A DNA stretch of 64,000 nt, from positions 1 to 64,000 of the forward strand of contig SECP01000016.1 of NCBI GenBank assembly GCA_004193285.1, written 5' to 3'. Made by a program: the position numbers and the translations under genes. Shown here one piece after another: positions 34,846-43,661 of the stretch (its first letter is position 1; each line of letters opens with the position of its first letter). Under the pieces are notes generated by a model, which made no database searches, was not told the DNA's origin, and saw only the letters and a program-made list of their open reading frames with translations. The stretch comes from Myxococcales bacterium (lineage in GTDB: Bacteria > Myxococcota_A > Polyangia > Polyangiales > Polyangiaceae).

Positions 34846-36324
34846 TCACTCGACGCTGATCGTCACCTTGAGGAGCTCGTCCACCGCGGGGTACGAATAC
34901 GAGTCGTCGACCTCGCTGAGCGGCTGCACCTTGCCTTCGCCCGCCTCGCCGGTGTCCGGCGCGGGCTGGTTCGTCACCGTGTTCGGGCCGATCGCGGGCT
35001 CCTCATTGGCTTCCGTACCTGTATCCCAGAGCAGCACCTCACCGGTGATGTCGCCATCGATGGGCTCGCCGTCCTCATCGAAGAGCGGGATGCCCACGTC
35101 CGCGGGGCCGAAGAAGACGTCGTTCGTCGCCGCGAGCATGGTCGCGAACGAAAGCGACTGGCCAGGGGCGGCTTCGAACGAGAATTGGTACTTCTTTCCG
35201 GGGGTGATGGGCCCGGGGGTCGCGCTGCCGACCGGCATGTTGAAGACGGCCGCGGAGAGCGCGTCCACCGTCGCGAGCTCCTCGCCCAAGAGCGCGGGGT
35301 TGCCGTCCTCCGCGATGTGCTCCAAGCCGTCGCCGAAATCCGCGTCGCCGTTGACGAAGAGGGGCATCTCTCCCGCGGCGTGCACGGCCCAAACCCCGGG
35401 CGAAGCCGGGAAAGTGACGCCCGAGGTGGCCGCGGCGAACGCGCCCAGCGTCGAAGGGTTGCCGTCCTCGGCGATCGACTCGATGCCCTGGCTGCGATCG
35501 GGCATTCCCGGCGTGAACAGAGGATTGGCCCCGCCGTGCACGACCCAGGTACCGGGCGAAATCGGCGCGGCGAAGTCGCCATCGCTCGTGTGGAGCGCGG
35601 TGTCCGTGGAGACGTTGCTAATCATCACCTTGAACTCCGTTCCGCTGACGTGCATCACCTCCACGCTCAGCACCTCCGAGACGGCCGGGTACTCGAACGT
35701 ATCCTCGGTGTCCTCGATCAACTGAACGTTGCCGCCCTCCACAGGGCCGGTGTTGGGCGCCGCTTGCTTGGAAACGGTGTTCGGGCCCACTTTCGGCTCT
35801 TCGTTCACCTCGGTGCCTGCGTCCCAGAGGTAAACCTGGTCCGTCACGTCGCCGCTCAAGGGCTCGCCATCTTCGTCGTAGAGTGCGATGCCGTCGCCGT
35901 TCGGCGCGTAAAACAGATCGTTGGTGGCTGCGAGCATCGTCGCGAAGGAGAGCTTCTGTTTACGACCCGCGTGGATCGTGAACTCGTAGGACTTGCCGGG
36001 CGTCGCAGGCCCCGGAGCCGCGTCGCCGGTGGGAGTGTTGAAAACGCCGGAGCTGGTAAACAGCTTGACCGGCGCTACGTTCTCCAGCGTCACCGTGAAC
36101 TTGCGAGCTGCTGCGCCGTTGGTTCCGCCGGCGCCCGCGGCCGTCTCGCCCGCTTCGTTGTTGCCCATCTGGCCAGCCGCACCTCCATCTGCTTTTTGGC
36201 CAGCAGTCGGGGAGCTGCCTCCCCCAGAAGTACCGCCATTATTGCCCGAACCGTCGTCGTCATCGTCCGAACAAGCGCCGAGCAGCGCGGTCGTGGCGAA
36301 CAAAGCTATCGCTAGAGCTCTCAT
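34846..36324 (-). CDS. Lipoprotein with two spondin-N domains
   Basis: A 492-residue protein. The lipobox (LLGAC) is followed by an Asp/Gly/Ser linker. Two homologous domains, about residues 75-235 and 245-490, each have the spondin_N pattern: LSFATMLAATND, GIALYDEDGEP (or GIPLFDEDGEP), GDVTDQVYLWDAGTEVNEEP (or its variant) and VGPNTV. Spondin_N is an extracellular C2-like domain. The second copy carries an extra insert. The ATG has GGAGG seven bases upstream. It is transcribed toward the BSP peptidase, with a 254-bp gap. Confidence 0.85.
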   Translation of the reverse strand: MRALAIALFATTALLGACSDDDDDGSGNNGGTSGGGSSPTAGQKADGGAAGQMGNNEAGETAAGAGGTNGAAARKFTVTLENVAPVKLFTSSGVFNTPTGDAAPGPATPGKSYEFTIHAGRKQKLSFATMLAATNDLFYAPNGDGIALYDEDGEPLSGDVTDQVYLWDAGTEVNEEPKVGPNTVSKQAAPNTGPVEGGNVQLIEDTEDTFEYPAVSEVLSVEVMHVSGTEFKVMISNVSTDTALHTSDGDFAAPISPGTWVVHGGANPLFTPGMPDRSQGIESIAEDGNPSTLGAFAAATSGVTFPASPGVWAVHAAGEMPLFVNGDADFGDGLEHIAEDGNPALLGEELATVDALSAAVFNMPVGSATPGPITPGKKYQFSFEAAPGQSLSFATMLAATNDVFFGPADVGIPLFDEDGEPIDGDITGEVLLWDTGTEANEEPAIGPNTVTNQPAPDTGEAGEGKVQPLSEVDDSYSYPAVDELLKVTISVE

Positions 36325-36531
36325 CTTGTAGCCTCCGTCTGAACGCTCGCTCCGCGCGAGCTTCGTGGTTACGCGTCGGTATGAGCCGCCCGCACATCGG
36401 TTACGGGAGAGGCGCGAAAAGTTGGGGACCGAGCCGCGCCCGTCGCGCCACACGCCATAGCGCCACGCTGCCGGACCCGCAGCCGCATGGAGCCTGCAGG
36501 CGACGTCGCGCGCTCGGACCGTCGAGCGGGC

Positions 36532-37104
36532 CTACGTGTTCAGGAGGCGATTGCCAGATTCGGAGCGCCGCGCCTCGAAGAAGAGATGACGCCTCAGCGG
36601 GTGTCCGAGCGGCAGCTTGGGGTGGTCGAAGTCGAAGCGAGCGTCTGGCTTCATCCCGATGCGACCGAACAACGCGAGTGAGCGCCCATTGCGCGCGGCC
36701 GTGAACCCCACGATGCGCGCCAGCTCTAGCTGCTGAAAGCCGAAGCGCACGAGGCTGCGGGCCGCCTCGGTGGCGTAGCCTCGCCCCCAGCTTGCTGGAA
36801 CCATCCGCCAGAAGACCTCAACCGCGGGCGTGAAAGCAGCCTGGAAGTCGACGTGCTGGAGCCCGAACACTCCCAGTGATTCGCCGGTCGCCCCCAGCGT
36901 CGCAACCCATGTCCCGAAGCCATGCGCCTCTCGGTGTGAAAGCAGACGGCCGAGCTGCCGTTGCGTCTCGGCCGCGCCCAGCAGAGCGGGAAAATGCTCC
37001 ATCACCCTGGGGTCGCGATTCAAGCTCGCGAGTAACTCGAAATCATCCAAGCAAAGAGGGCGAAGGATGAGCCGTTCAGTCTGAAAGGTGGAGCTCGCCG
37101 TCAT
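36532..37104 (-). CDS. GNAT family N-acetyltransferase (RimJ/RimL type)
   Basis: A 190-residue enzyme. The N-terminal ERLILRPLCLDDFELL strand-helix and VEVFWRMVPASWGRGYATEAAR, which holds the acetyl-CoA pyrophosphate loop (QxxGxG/A type), are typical of RimJ/RimL. It acetylates an amine, perhaps a protein N-terminus; the substrate is unknown. It lies 40 bp downstream of the hypothetical gene at 37145-37819 on the same strand. Confidence 0.9.
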   Translation of the reverse strand: MTASSTFQTERLILRPLCLDDFELLASLNRDPRVMEHFPALLGAAETQRQLGRLLSHREAHGFGTWVATLGATGESLGVFGLQHVDFQAAFTPAVEVFWRMVPASWGRGYATEAARSLVRFGFQQLELARIVGFTAARNGRSLALFGRIGMKPDARFDFDHPKLPLGHPLRRHLFFEARRSESGNRLLNT

Positions 37105-37144
37105 GTGCCGGTGTCTCCGGTACGCTGCGGGCTCCGGGCTCGCA

Positions 37145-37819
37145 TCAGCGCCGCCGGTACTTCGCCAACGCGCGGACGAGCTCTGACTCGCTCAGGAAAA
37201 TGTCTTCGACGAGCGGCGAGTCGAGCAACGCCTCGTAGAGCGCGCTGGGATCCTTGAGCTGAGGAGCCAAGTGCGAAAGCTCGCGCGCGTCCGCGGTGAG
37301 CGCGAGTTGCTCTGCGTCCACCAAGCTCCTCAAGAAGCCGACCAGCAGCTGTGCGGCTGCACTTGCCGCATCCGCCGCGACGTCGGCCTCCGTATCGCCC
37401 TCCTCATCGGAGTTCAGCGACTCCGCCGCGATGTCTTTCTCGAGCGACATCACCTGCGCCTTCGCTTCTGCGAAGAAACCTTGGCTGTTCGGCTGGGGCC
37501 GCCCACCTGTTTGCGGATCGAACAGGCCGCAGCCGAGCTTGGCTGCGAGCGCGTGGAGGCACCAGTACAGCAGCGCGCCGCTACCGCTATGCGTGCGAGC
37601 GACGAGCTCGCTGCCGTCCGCTGCGTAGGAGACGGCCACGCCAGCGCTCCTCGCGTCCCCCGGCGGCAGCGACAGACCGATGAGGATGCTGAGCTGGTCC
37701 TCGGCGAGCTGGCACCTGAGCCCTTCCGCGGCTGAAATTGCGGCGAGGGCCTGGGACACGCTCTCGCGGTCGATACCTGGCCCCGTAGCGGTGCGTTGCA
37801 GAATGAGGTCGGTCGACAA
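37145..37819 (-). CDS. Hypothetical protein
   Basis: A 224-residue cytoplasmic protein that I do not recognise. It is Ala/Leu/Glu-rich with several amphipathic helices. The middle, LSLPPGDARSAGVAVSYAADG to GALLYWCLHALAAKLGCGLFDP, looks like a small alpha/beta domain. No signal peptide, membrane helix or catalytic motif is seen. It is upstream of the GNAT gene and probably in the same transcript; it diverges from the esterase gene at 38109, with 289 bp between in which I see no other gene. Confidence 0.6.
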   Translation of the reverse strand: MSTDLILQRTATGPGIDRESVSQALAAISAAEGLRCQLAEDQLSILIGLSLPPGDARSAGVAVSYAADGSELVARTHSGSGALLYWCLHALAAKLGCGLFDPQTGGRPQPNSQGFFAEAKAQVMSLEKDIAAESLNSDEEGDTEADVAADAASAAAQLLVGFLRSLVDAEQLALTADARELSHLAPQLKDPSALYEALLDSPLVEDIFLSESELVRALAKYRRR

Positions 37820-38108
37820 TCGGGAGCTTCCTGAAGGAGGTCGAGCACGTTATCACGCGGGGCCCATCCAAGACCCACCGCGCAACCGACTGCGGTCGCG
37901 AGGAGCAGTGCAAGGGAGCGAGCTGACTCGGCGTGCTCTCACCCGCCGGTGTGACGACCCACCGGGGTGACCATCAGCGCTCGGAAGCCGCATCCGGGCC
38001 TCGTTGTCGAGTGCGAAGCGAAAAAGCCGCTCTTGCTGCAGCTGCGCTTGAGTTGATGGCGTTTGGAGTGACGGACCGGAAGCCGCGCTGCCACTGCCGA
38101 TCACCGCC

Positions 38109-39230
38109 ATGCGTCAATCACCCACCCTCGCCCTCCTTTTGTTCACCCTCGCCGCCTGTTCGTCCACCGACCCGCTGGAAGGGCCGGGCGCTGGCGGCAG
38201 TGGCAACGCGGGTGGCACGAGCGCGGGCAGCGCCGCGGGCCAAGCGGGTACGGCAGGGACGCCCAGCGGTGGGTCGAGCTCGGGCGGAGCCTCCGGCTCG
38301 AGCAACAGCGCCGGGAGCGGCAACGCGGGGAGCACGAACGGCGGTTCTGGCGCCGCCGGAGGCGCGGGCGGAGCGAGTGGCGGGCAGGGCGGAGCGAGCG
38401 GCGGGCAGGGCGGGGCGAGCGGCGGCGCGGCCGGCAGCGCGGGCGCAGCGGGCAGCGGCGGCATGAGCGCGAGCGGGCAGGGGAGCGCCGGCTGCGGCAA
38501 GTCCGGCCGCCCCGCAAACGGCAAAGTGCAAGTTGCGGGGGAGAAGATCATCGACTTTCCTGCCAGCTACGACGGCACCAAGCCCTTCCCGTTGCTCGTC
38601 GCGCTGCACGCGTGCGGTAACCAAAACACTCAGTGGGAGAACCTGACCAAAGGCTCCGCGCTGGAGACGGACTACGTGCGCCTCATGCCCAACACGACCG
38701 ACGGCGGCCAGTGCTGGAACAACTACGAAAACAACATCAAGCGTATCCGCCAGCAGTACGACGAGGTGAAGGCCAACTACTGCATCGACGAGAGCCGAGT
38801 CTTCGGCGTGGGCCACAGCTCGGGCGCGCAGATGCTCGTCAACATCCTCTCTCACAAGTCCGACGCGGAGTACCTCGACTTCAAGGGCGTCGCGCCCGTC
38901 GCCGCCGACCCGTTCAACGTCTCCCTCGCGATCCCGGTTCTGTACATCGCCGGCAAGAAAGACACCCAGCGCGGCGAAAACTCCGCTCCCAATACGGTGC
39001 AGAAGTTCCGCGCCGCCAACATGTGCGCGGAAACCTCCAAGCCCTACGCCTCCATCCAAGGCTGCACGAGCAAGGACGGCCCGCAGGTAGACCCTGGTTG
39101 CATCGTGTACGACCAGTGCTCCGTACCGACGATCTGGTGCTCCCACAACGACCCGAGCTACACCAACACGAACCACGGCGTGCCCTGCTTCGCCGTCAAA
39201 TCGATGGTGGACTTCTTCAAGGCGCTGTAA
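38109..39230 (+). CDS. Secreted CE1-like esterase (feruloyl/acetylxylan/PHB-depolymerase type, LpqC-like) with Gly-rich linker
   Basis: A 373-residue lipoprotein. The lipobox (LAAC, Cys17) is followed by about 115 residues of Gly/Ser/Ala repeats, a flexible tether. The catalytic domain starts near residue 145 with KIIDFPASYDGTKPFPLLVA, has the HACGNQNTQW oxyanion strand, GHSSGA as nucleophile elbow, and a late CSHNDPSYTNTNHGVPC with the candidate His. This fits esterase family 1 lipoproteins that deacetylate or deferuloylate plant polysaccharides. Divergent from the hypothetical gene at 37145. Confidence 0.83.
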   Translation: MRQSPTLALLLFTLAACSSTDPLEGPGAGGSGNAGGTSAGSAAGQAGTAGTPSGGSSSGGASGSSNSAGSGNAGSTNGGSGAAGGAGGASGGQGGASGGQGGASGGAAGSAGAAGSGGMSASGQGSAGCGKSGRPANGKVQVAGEKIIDFPASYDGTKPFPLLVALHACGNQNTQWENLTKGSALETDYVRLMPNTTDGGQCWNNYENNIKRIRQQYDEVKANYCIDESRVFGVGHSSGAQMLVNILSHKSDAEYLDFKGVAPVAADPFNVSLAIPVLYIAGKKDTQRGENSAPNTVQKFRAANMCAETSKPYASIQGCTSKDGPQVDPGCIVYDQCSVPTIWCSHNDPSYTNTNHGVPCFAVKSMVDFFKAL

Positions 39231-39413
39231 GGCTCGCTGAGCTGCAGCTGGGAACCGGCGGGACGCAGCGTTCGTGCCGCCGCGCGACCAGGATCGTTGG
39301 CCCCCGTCACGACAATATGAGGGGGGCGGTCAGGTTTGGCCTTCAGGGCCCCTTGTGCCCATGTGCTCCCTGGCCCCTTTGCCCGAACCGCGTCCACTCG
39401 TTCCTTTCAGCGC

Positions 39414-40238
39414 GTGAGGGTGGGCTGGATTTCGGTGCTGGCACTGTGCGCGGTAGCGGCGTGCGGTGAGGAGAGCGGCCCGCTGGCGCCTCCTTCGGAT
39501 GTTGCAGGGAGCGCGGGTGCCGGAGCGGTGGCCGGCACTGTGGCGCAAGGAGGCGCCGCGGGAGTCGCGGGCACTGCCGCGGCAGGCGGTGCGGGCATGT
39601 CGAGCGCGGGCGCAGGGGCTGGTCCCGCTGGTGGCACCGGCGGCAGCGCGGGGGCGTCGGGTGGCGGCGCCGGCGGCTCGGTCTCGACCACTGGCGGCGG
39701 CGGCTCGGCCGCGGGCGGTGGTGGCGGGCTTGGCTCAGACGGCGGCGCAGGGGCGGCATCCGGCGGCGTCGCAGGAGCTGCAGGGGGTGGGCCGATGATC
39801 CCGCCGGGATGCGAGTTGTCCAGCCCCGTCAGCTTCAAGCAGGATGTGCTCCCGTTTTTGACCAGCTCGTGTGGCAAAGCGAAAGGGGGCGGCTGCCACG
39901 TGACGGACGGCGCCTCTACCATGGGGTCGCTGTGTCCGGATGGCAGCAAAACGTGCGGCTTCAATCACGCTTACGACTGGATCACGGCCGGCTCGCACAA
40001 CGAGTTCTGCAAGCAAACGCCTGGCCCCATCCGCTTCACGGTGGTGGTGGACGTGATCAAAAGGCCCAAGCCCGCGAGCTGCACCGCGAGCCGCGTGATG
40101 CCGCCGGACGGACCGCCGCCCACAGCGTGCCAACTCGCCGCGCTGGAAGCCTGGCTCGCGGAACCGCGCGTGCGCCAGATGCACCGCGCTGACGACACGT
40201 CTCCGGCCGAGCCCTACCTGATGCCGCCGTTCAACTGA
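39414..40238 (+). CDS. Gly-rich lipoprotein with non-canonical cytochrome c-like domain
   Basis: A 274-residue protein starting at GTG; the signal peptide ends in a lipobox (AVAAC). About 115 residues of Gly/Ala/Ser linker follow. The C-terminal 140 residues contain SSCGKAKGGGCHV, a C-x7-CH pattern instead of CxxCH, then several further cysteines and the ending PAEPYLMPPFN. Myxobacterial proteins of this kind are described as cytochrome c-like or PSCyt-like with unusual heme spacing. Whether heme is bound is uncertain. Same strand as, but 183 bp after, the esterase. Confidence 0.6.
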   Translation: MRVGWISVLALCAVAACGEESGPLAPPSDVAGSAGAGAVAGTVAQGGAAGVAGTAAAGGAGMSSAGAGAGPAGGTGGSAGASGGGAGGSVSTTGGGGSAAGGGGGLGSDGGAGAASGGVAGAAGGGPMIPPGCELSSPVSFKQDVLPFLTSSCGKAKGGGCHVTDGASTMGSLCPDGSKTCGFNHAYDWITAGSHNEFCKQTPGPIRFTVVVDVIKRPKPASCTASRVMPPDGPPPTACQLAALEAWLAEPRVRQMHRADDTSPAEPYLMPPFN

Positions 40239-40307
40239 GCCGGTGGGGTGGAATTTATCCGCCCCTGCTTGTCAGGCGCGCGCCGCCGTACTTAGGCTCC
40301 GCGCCCC

Positions 40308-41033
40308 ATGGCCCAGAACGACGAAAACCCCCGCGACGACGAGCAGGAGCCCAACGTGCTTCCCGAGCACCTCACGGAGGTTCGCCCGCTGGCAGAAGCC
40401 GTGCTCGTGCTGAGCGAGCGGCTGGACGTGCTCTACGAAGAAGACGACGCCAAGCACGAAACCGAAGACGAGAGCGACAGCGAGTCCGGTGGCCCGCCCG
40501 AAGCGATCGTGGCGTTGCTCCGCGAGCTCTCACAAGCCGCGCTCACGCTCGCCGCGGCGCTGGACGAAGACGACGAGGCCCTGTTCGACCTCGACGAGTG
40601 GTCGCAAGAGCGAGAGCTGCTGCCGGTGCTGGTGGAGCTGCCGATGGCGCTCGTCGCCGTGAGCGAGCTGGACGCCGCGCTCGCGGTGGCCCGGGCCTTT
40701 TCCTTCGTTGCTCCCGAATCTTACAGCGGGGACATCGCCATCATCTTCGCGGAGTCTGGCGATCAGGCCGCCGCGCGCGCCCAGCTGGACGCCAACCTCG
40801 AGCAATACGCGGATTCGTTCCTTACTGCCCTCAAAGCCGGTGAAGCGCTCGAAGCGCTCGGGGACGCAGCCGAGGCCGAAGCCTCGTACCGCAGGGCGCT
40901 CACGCTCGCGACCGACGAAGCCGAGCGTGAGATCGCCGCGATGCAGCTGGCTGGCTTTTTGGAAGACGCCGGCCGGGAAGGCGAGATCGAGGCGCTGCTC
41001 GCCTCCACCGACGCTTCCGAGGCGAAGCACTAG
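40308..41033 (+). CDS. Acidic TPR-like protein, hypothetical
   Basis: A 241-residue cytoplasmic protein. The first 65 residues are very acidic (many Asp/Glu in the stretch DDAKHETEDESDSES). The remainder is helical, with a possible TPR pair at the C-terminus (AAARAQLDANLEQYADSFLT and EALEALGDAAEAEASYRRAL). No signal peptide. It could be a scaffold; no function is assigned. It converges with the CE1-type esterase gene (3 bp apart). Confidence 0.65.
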   Translation: MAQNDENPRDDEQEPNVLPEHLTEVRPLAEAVLVLSERLDVLYEEDDAKHETEDESDSESGGPPEAIVALLRELSQAALTLAAALDEDDEALFDLDEWSQERELLPVLVELPMALVAVSELDAALAVARAFSFVAPESYSGDIAIIFAESGDQAAARAQLDANLEQYADSFLTALKAGEALEALGDAAEAEASYRRALTLATDEAEREIAAMQLAGFLEDAGREGEIEALLASTDASEAKH

Positions 41034-41036
41034 TCC

Positions 41037-42302
41037 TCACGGCGCTTGGTAGCCGCGCCAGAGCCAGATCAGGCTCTCGGGCATGATCTGATTGCGCGGC
41101 CCGGGCGGATTGCCGCAATGGCCTCCGCCCTTGGCGAAAACGAAGCGGTAATGATTGCCCTTCGCTTTCAGCGCCGCCGCCATGCGCCGATTCGCGCTCA
41201 CCCAGTTGCGATTGTTGGTCGCCGCCAGCGTAGAACCATTGTCGTTCTCGCCGACGTGCAGAAAGACGCGCAGCTGGGGGCGGAGCGGCGCGGCGGCGAT
41301 CATATCCGGGTACTCCCACGCCCCTTGAGGGTGCTCCGCGTTCGGGCGGAGGGCGGTGAAGGAGCCGGAGAACGAGAAGACGCGGTTGAAATCGCCGAAC
41401 CACGCGAGGCCCATCACCGCGGGGCCACCCGAGCTGCAGCCGTAGCCGCCGCGGCCGTTCGGGTCGCGCGTGAGCTTGAAATTCGGGAAGCGCGCCTTCA
41501 GCGGCGCGTGCGACTCCACCGCGGTCAGCACCTCCTGGGTGACGAAGCGGAAGTAGCGATCCGACACCATGTCGTACTCCAAGCTGCGCTCCGAGCGCCC
41601 GGAGGTGTCCGGCCCGTTTTGAATGCCGATGATGACCAGCGGTGGCACGCGGTGGTCCGGCGACGGGTCGTCTGCCAAGTTGCGCACCACGTTCTTCAGC
41701 CCGCCGTAAAAGCCGTCTGAAGAGACCATGAACGGCGCCTCTTTGCCGTCCACGTACTGGCTCGGAACGAACACGGTGATCGTGCGCGTGAACGGCTGAG
41801 GCGGCGTGAAATCATCGCCCTTGTAGATGTCGCTATCAGCCGAGCTCAAATCGAAGCTGGTGTCGAAGCCGGCAGGCGCGTCCGGCCGCACCGTGAGATC
41901 CGGAGAATCCTTGTAGGTCGGCCCGACTTCGAAGTCGCCGTCGCCTTCGGAGCCGGGATCCACCCAGGTCGCACCGCCGGAGTTGCTTCCGCCTCCGCCA
42001 GCGCCTGCGCTTCCGCCTGCGCTTTCACCGCCACCGCCGCCGCCACCGCCTCCTCCGCCGCCATCACCCGCGCTGCCGCCGGTGCTCGCCGTACCGCCAG
42101 CGCCTGCCGCGCCGCTCGCTGCGCCGGCTGCGGTTTGACCGGCCGCTGCGCCGCCGCTCGGCGCGGTTCCGGCCGCCGCTCCACCGTTGCCGGCGCTCGA
42201 GACGCTGCCGCCGACGGCTTCCACCGGATCCGATGGGGCGCTCGAGCAAGCGCTCAGGGCGAGCACGCAGGAAGTGGTGAGTGCGAAGCGGAGCAGGGCC
42301 AT
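41037..42302 (-). CDS. Secreted CE1/esterase-D-type (PF00756) esterase with Gly-rich linker
   Basis: A 421-residue lipoprotein. The lipobox is in LALSAC. A Gly/Ala/Ser linker of about 90 residues leads to an enterochelin-esterase/CE1-type domain: a beta strand TRTITVFVPSQY, LVIIGIQNGPD, GGYGCSSGGPAVMG (GxSxG nucleophile) and a C-terminal GHCGNP likely holding the catalytic His. It probably removes acyl groups from plant polysaccharides. The ATG at 42302 starts the signal peptide. Divergent from the BD-FAE-type esterase (111 bp). Confidence 0.83.
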   Translation of the reverse strand: MALLRFALTTSCVLALSACSSAPSDPVEAVGGSVSSAGNGGAAAGTAPSGGAAAGQTAAGAASGAAGAGGTASTGGSAGDGGGGGGGGGGGGESAGGSAGAGGGGSNSGGATWVDPGSEGDGDFEVGPTYKDSPDLTVRPDAPAGFDTSFDLSSADSDIYKGDDFTPPQPFTRTITVFVPSQYVDGKEAPFMVSSDGFYGGLKNVVRNLADDPSPDHRVPPLVIIGIQNGPDTSGRSERSLEYDMVSDRYFRFVTQEVLTAVESHAPLKARFPNFKLTRDPNGRGGYGCSSGGPAVMGLAWFGDFNRVFSFSGSFTALRPNAEHPQGAWEYPDMIAAAPLRPQLRVFLHVGENDNGSTLAATNNRNWVSANRRMAAALKAKGNHYRFVFAKGGGHCGNPPGPRNQIMPESLIWLWRGYQAP

Positions 42303-42413
42303 CAAAGTGAGGATGGGGAGAAGCCACGGATCCTTTCTCACTGTTTTGCGGCACGAGCGCTTGGAGCGGCTGGCAGCGGCAAGGATTGCGGCCCAGCGCC
42401 CCTCTTGAGAAGT

Positions 42414-43625
42414 GTGTCGATCAAGCTCTTCGGGGTCGCGTTGCTCAGCGTCCAGCTGGGATGCAGCAGTGCCTCCTCCGAGGATCCGATCGAATCATCG
42501 GGCGGCAGTACCGCCGCCTCAGGCGCCAGTCCTTCAACCGCCGGCGCGGTGGCCTCGGGCGGCGGCGCCGGTTCGGGCGGTGTGATCGCGGCCGGCTCGC
42601 CGTCGAACGGCGGCATGGCTGCCCAGCCTCCGGTGAGCGGCGGGGGCGTTGCCGGCTCCGTCGCAGCTGGCGGCATGGCCAACGCAGGTTCGGGAGAGGG
42701 TGGCGATCCTGGGGGAGGCGTGGGCGGCACTGGTGCCGCTGGCGGGACCAGCTTTCCGACGGAGCCGCCGGTTCGCGACGCGTCGTCGAAGGTGCCGGTC
42801 TCCAAGCCACCCAGCGGTTACACGGTGGAGGGCAATTTCGCGTACGGCCCGCACAACGCGCAGCGCATCGACGTCATCTACCCCAATGGCGGCGGGCCCC
42901 GGGCGACGACGAGCCTACCCGTGGTGTTGATGTTCCACGGCGGCGCGTGGATCCATTCCTACACGAACGATTACGGTTCGGGGAAGGACCACATGTCCAC
43001 CTTCTTCAATCGGTTCTTGGCGCACGGGTTCATCGTTTGCAACGCCGAGTACCGCGTCAACGACGGTACGGCGGACGGCGCGGTCGCTCCCGCGGCGGTG
43101 GAAGACGCGCTCTTGGCCGCGAAGTGGTGTTGGAGCTACCTCGACTACTTTCATGGCGATCGCTCCAAGCTCGTCGTGACCGGGGCTTCCGCGGGCGGTC
43201 ACTTGGCGCTGATGGTCGGGTTGACGACGCCGGCGGCCATGCTCGGCCCCACCGCACCCAACGATTTCAAGATTGCCGGCATCGTCTCCGGGTACGGCCC
43301 CGCCGATATCGAAGCGGAGCTCAGCGGCGTCGCTCGGGCCTGGATCCCGGCGGATTTGCCCGATCGCGACGCCGTCGCCAAGCGCGTCAATCCGATCACC
43401 TACGTGCGCGAGGGCGCCCCGCCGCTCATCGTCGTTCAGGGAGCGAACGACAATACCGCGCCCGTCAAAGACAGTCAGCGTTTGGTGAATCTGCTCACTG
43501 CCGCGGGGTCCGATGCTTCGATTCACCTCGTCGCCGGTGCTGCCCATGGCTTTACCAACGGCACGTGGCCTGACGCGGAGAAAGCCATGTTCGATTGGCT
43601 GAGCGCGCGCGGTATCGGTAAATAG
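42414..43625 (+). CDS. Secreted BD-FAE/HSL-type alpha/beta hydrolase (esterase) with Gly-rich linker
   Basis: About 403 residues. A lipobox (LSVQLGC) and a Gly/Ala/Ser linker of about 90 residues precede the domain. HGGAWIHSY is the oxyanion HGG motif, GASAGGH the nucleophile elbow, VVQGANDNTAPV the acid region and GAAHGFTN the catalytic His, the BD-FAE/acetylesterase arrangement. Substrate likely acyl groups on pectin or xylan. GTG at 42414 is preferred over a TTG three codons upstream. Confidence 0.83.
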   Translation: MSIKLFGVALLSVQLGCSSASSEDPIESSGGSTAASGASPSTAGAVASGGGAGSGGVIAAGSPSNGGMAAQPPVSGGGVAGSVAAGGMANAGSGEGGDPGGGVGGTGAAGGTSFPTEPPVRDASSKVPVSKPPSGYTVEGNFAYGPHNAQRIDVIYPNGGGPRATTSLPVVLMFHGGAWIHSYTNDYGSGKDHMSTFFNRFLAHGFIVCNAEYRVNDGTADGAVAPAAVEDALLAAKWCWSYLDYFHGDRSKLVVTGASAGGHLALMVGLTTPAAMLGPTAPNDFKIAGIVSGYGPADIEAELSGVARAWIPADLPDRDAVAKRVNPITYVREGAPPLIVVQGANDNTAPVKDSQRLVNLLTAAGSDASIHLVAGAAHGFTNGTWPDAEKAMFDWLSARGIGK

Positions 43626-43661
43626 CTTTCCGCTTGCAGAGCGGCCCCGCTCTCGAAGCTA
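43623..43661. terminator. Possible bidirectional terminator between convergent esterase genes
   Basis: Nested inverted repeats: TAGCTT / AAGCTA outside and AGAGCG-GCCC-CGCTCT inside. It spans both stop codons. No long T-tract is present, so termination would be weak or Rho-assisted. Confidence 0.4.

Noticed and set aside
34604..35725. 373-codon plus-strand open frame opposite the BSP peptidase and spondin genes
   Set aside because: It runs antisense to two well-supported genes and shows no family-like sequence; long antisense frames are expected at this GC content.
37853..38110. Possible 85-residue minus-strand gene in the gap before the 38109 esterase
   Set aside because: Composition is low-complexity, it has no ribosome-binding site and no recognisable domain; it also covers the region where the esterase promoter must lie.
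38180..38480. Gly/Ala-rich coding repeats as possible tandem DNA repeats or CRISPR-like array
   Set aside because: The repetition follows codons for a low-complexity linker, is irregular in length, and has no spacers.
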